From positions 2,046,001 to 2,110,000 of the forward strand of contig NZ_CP013692.1 in assembly GCF_001477625.1 (NCBI RefSeq): a stretch of 64,000 nt of DNA, written 5' to 3'. How positions within the stretch are numbered: the stretch's first letter is position 1; each line of letters begins with the position of its first letter. The notes under the pieces were generated by a model. That model did no database searches. It was not told where the DNA came from and was given only the letters and a program-made list of their open reading frames with translations. A program made the position numbers and the translations under genes. This DNA is from Paucibacter sp. KCTC 42545 (GTDB lineage Bacteria > Pseudomonadota > Gammaproteobacteria > Burkholderiales > Burkholderiaceae_C). Of the stretch, positions 62,872 to 64,000 are shown in pieces.

Positions 62872-63648
62872 TCATCCTCTTTCTTTGATGTTCTTGATAG
62901 CGCAATAGTAGGGCTGGTCCTGCAGCTCGCTTAAGAAGCACGCATGCGCAGGCTTGATGTCCATGGCGAAAATATTCGCCCCGGCCAGATTCTGCTGGCG
63001 CACCAGGCCTTGGCTGACGAAAAGGTCCCAAACCGGGGCCCAGTCGTTGTCGTATTCATACGCATCCGTGATCTCACGGACGTACATGCGGAAGTTATCC
63101 GGCTGCGCCTGCCCCTGGGCGTCCAGAACTTGGCCCGGAAACTCCTTGTAGAAGCGATAGGGCACGGCTGCGACTTCTTCGGTGTGATGCAAAAAGGTGG
63201 CCCCGCCCACAAACTCGGTACCCAGCGCCAGATTGACCGCCTCCATCTCGACCAGTTGCTCAAAAGGCGAGCCCGGGCCAAAGGAGGACAGATGCTTGCA
63301 ACAGGCAAAGGCCTGCGCCTGCGGCCCGCTGACGCTCAGGGAGTGAAAGGGATGCAGCGTGCGCAGCACGCCGGGCCGCTTGCGGAAGTACTCGGTCAAT
63401 GCGCCAGTCTCGGCGGGCGTTGTACGGCTGTCCCAGACCCGGCTGGCGCCATAGGCAAATGTGAAGGCCGGCATCAGCAGCGTGGTCTGTTCGCCTAGCA
63501 CCTCGTTCAGGACTCGCATCACGCCGGGCAAGCCACCTTCGATCAGCCCAAAGGTCAGCAGAGAGCTGTGCACGATGACGACATGGTTGCGCGGCAAGCC
63601 CAGGCGCGCAAGTCCAGCACCCAGATCATCCAACGAGGTGCGTTTCAT
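62872..63648 (-). CDS. AAC(3)-family N-acyltransferase
   Basis: This is a 258-residue protein of the antibiotic NAT (aminoglycoside 3-N-acetyltransferase) family, with HVVIVHSSLLTFGLIEGG and LLMPAFTFAYG near the start and the catalytic-type LHPFHSLSVSG. Chromosomal members in sugar clusters act on endogenous amino sugars, so antibiotic resistance is not implied. Here it is coupled (ATGA) to an AMP-ligase and followed by an ACP, so it probably moves an acyl group from the ACP to a sugar amine. Confidence 0.85.
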   Translation of the reverse strand: MKRTSLDDLGAGLARLGLPRNHVVIVHSSLLTFGLIEGGLPGVMRVLNEVLGEQTTLLMPAFTFAYGASRVWDSRTTPAETGALTEYFRKRPGVLRTLHPFHSLSVSGPQAQAFACCKHLSSFGPGSPFEQLVEMEAVNLALGTEFVGGATFLHHTEEVAAVPYRFYKEFPGQVLDAQGQAQPDNFRMYVREITDAYEYDNDWAPVWDLFVSQGLVRQQNLAGANIFAMDIKPAHACFLSELQDQPYYCAIKNIKERG

Positions 63649-64000
63649 GGACTGCGCACCTTCTTGAACCGGTCGTTGACGAAGTTTTCCCAGTTGAAGA
63701 TGAACTGGCTGGGCACCTTGAACTTTTCCATGCGAGCCAGGCAGTGGCGCTTGATCAAGCGCTCGGCCTCGGCCTTTTCAAGCGTGCCGTTTTGCAGGAT
63801 GTAGGCCACCACGATCTGGCCCAGCATGGGGTGCTTCTTGGCCTTGACGAAGACATCGTCGACAAAGGGCAACTCGTGGATGCAGTTCTCCACCTCGCTG
63901 GGGTAGACCTTGAGCCCACCCACATTGATGATGTCGGTCTGGCGACCCAGAATCATCAGGTACTCACCATCGGTCTCCACCAGATCATTGGTGCAGAACC
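63645..64000 (-). CDS. AMP-binding acyl/amino-acid ligase (N-terminal part outside window)
   Basis: The C-terminal 118 residues of an ANL-superfamily adenylating enzyme are visible. TNDLVETDGEYLMILGR and QTDIINVGGLKVYPSEVEN are the hinge and the start of the C-terminal domain. The catalytic lysine of the adenylation step is expected in FVNDRFKKVRSP near the end. It would activate an organic acid for loading onto the adjacent ACP. The gene continues beyond the right edge, so the substrate-binding part cannot be read. Confidence 0.85.
   Translation of the reverse strand, partial: FCTNDLVETDGEYLMILGRQTDIINVGGLKVYPSEVENCIHELPFVDDVFVKAKKHPMLGQIVVAYILQNGTLEKAEAERLIKRHCLARMEKFKVPSQFIFNWENFVNDRFKKVRSP

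Noticed and set aside
62872..63648. AAC(3)-like gene as an aminoglycoside resistance determinant
   Set aside because: It is translationally coupled to an AMP-ligase and followed by an ACP in a sugar cassette; the family includes many enzymes for endogenous amino sugars.

Overview
The window looks like chromosome of a GC-rich betaproteobacterium of the order Burkholderiales, probably from the Sphaerotilaceae/Comamonadaceae side (Roseateles- or Paucibacter-like). The evidence is the protein-level similarity I recognise and the classic gene order leuCDB-asd-fimV-truA-trpFBA-accD-folC-dedD-cvpA-purF. The genus call is an inference. No rRNA, tRNA, CRISPR array, insertion sequence or prophage was seen.

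Region 1 (1-17220, all minus strand) is the conserved housekeeping block. It runs, in transcription order, from a LysR regulator through leucine (leuC, leuD, leuB), aspartate-semialdehyde (asd), the FimV polar hub, TruA, the last tryptophan genes (trpF, trpB, trpA), accD, folC, a SPOR protein, cvpA and a purF cut by the window edge. Intrinsic terminators after asd, fimV and accD split it into several units.

Region 2 (17221-27885) holds a periplasmic solute-binding-like protein and a complete propionyl-CoA to succinyl-CoA operon on the minus strand: methylmalonyl-CoA mutase, a GNAT, the MeaB chaperone, PccB, a secreted protein of unknown function, PccA and a VOC protein that is probably the epimerase. 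A divergent GntR/FCD regulator faces the mutase.

Region 3 (27888-45009) is the unusual part. Two minus-strand glycosyltransferase genes, one fused to a methyltransferase, face two giant adjacent plus-strand genes (2903 and 1773 codons). Both giants are built almost wholly of an eight-residue repeat. The first has 332 octads in unbroken phase, and inside it lie 16 tandem copies of a 17-octad (136-residue, 408-bp) unit. Both end in a calcium-binding module like the self-processing module of Neisseria FrpC, but without the scissile Asp-Pro, and in the same LPLI tail. They look like large secreted or surface proteins, probably type I substrates.

Region 4 (45062-64000) is a sugar-modification island. 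It holds a dTDP-3-amino-3,6-dideoxyhexose set (acyltransferase, aminotransferase, WxcM-like ketoisomerase/acyltransferase fusion). It also has a non-canonical pseudaminic-acid-type pathway: PseB, PseC, aldo/keto reductase, SpsF-type cytidylyltransferase, class III aminotransferase, a PseG-PseH fusion and PseI, with a FemAB-like and an M28-like gene inserted on the other strand. A putative glycosyltransferase follows. A convergent minus-strand cassette (AMP-ligase, AAC(3)-family acyltransferase, ACP, SDR, metallo-hydrolase, KAS III) probably makes and attaches an unusual acyl group. The sugar genes flank the giant Ser/Thr-rich proteins, which suggests the giants could be the glycosylated target, though flagellin or O-antigen are equally open.
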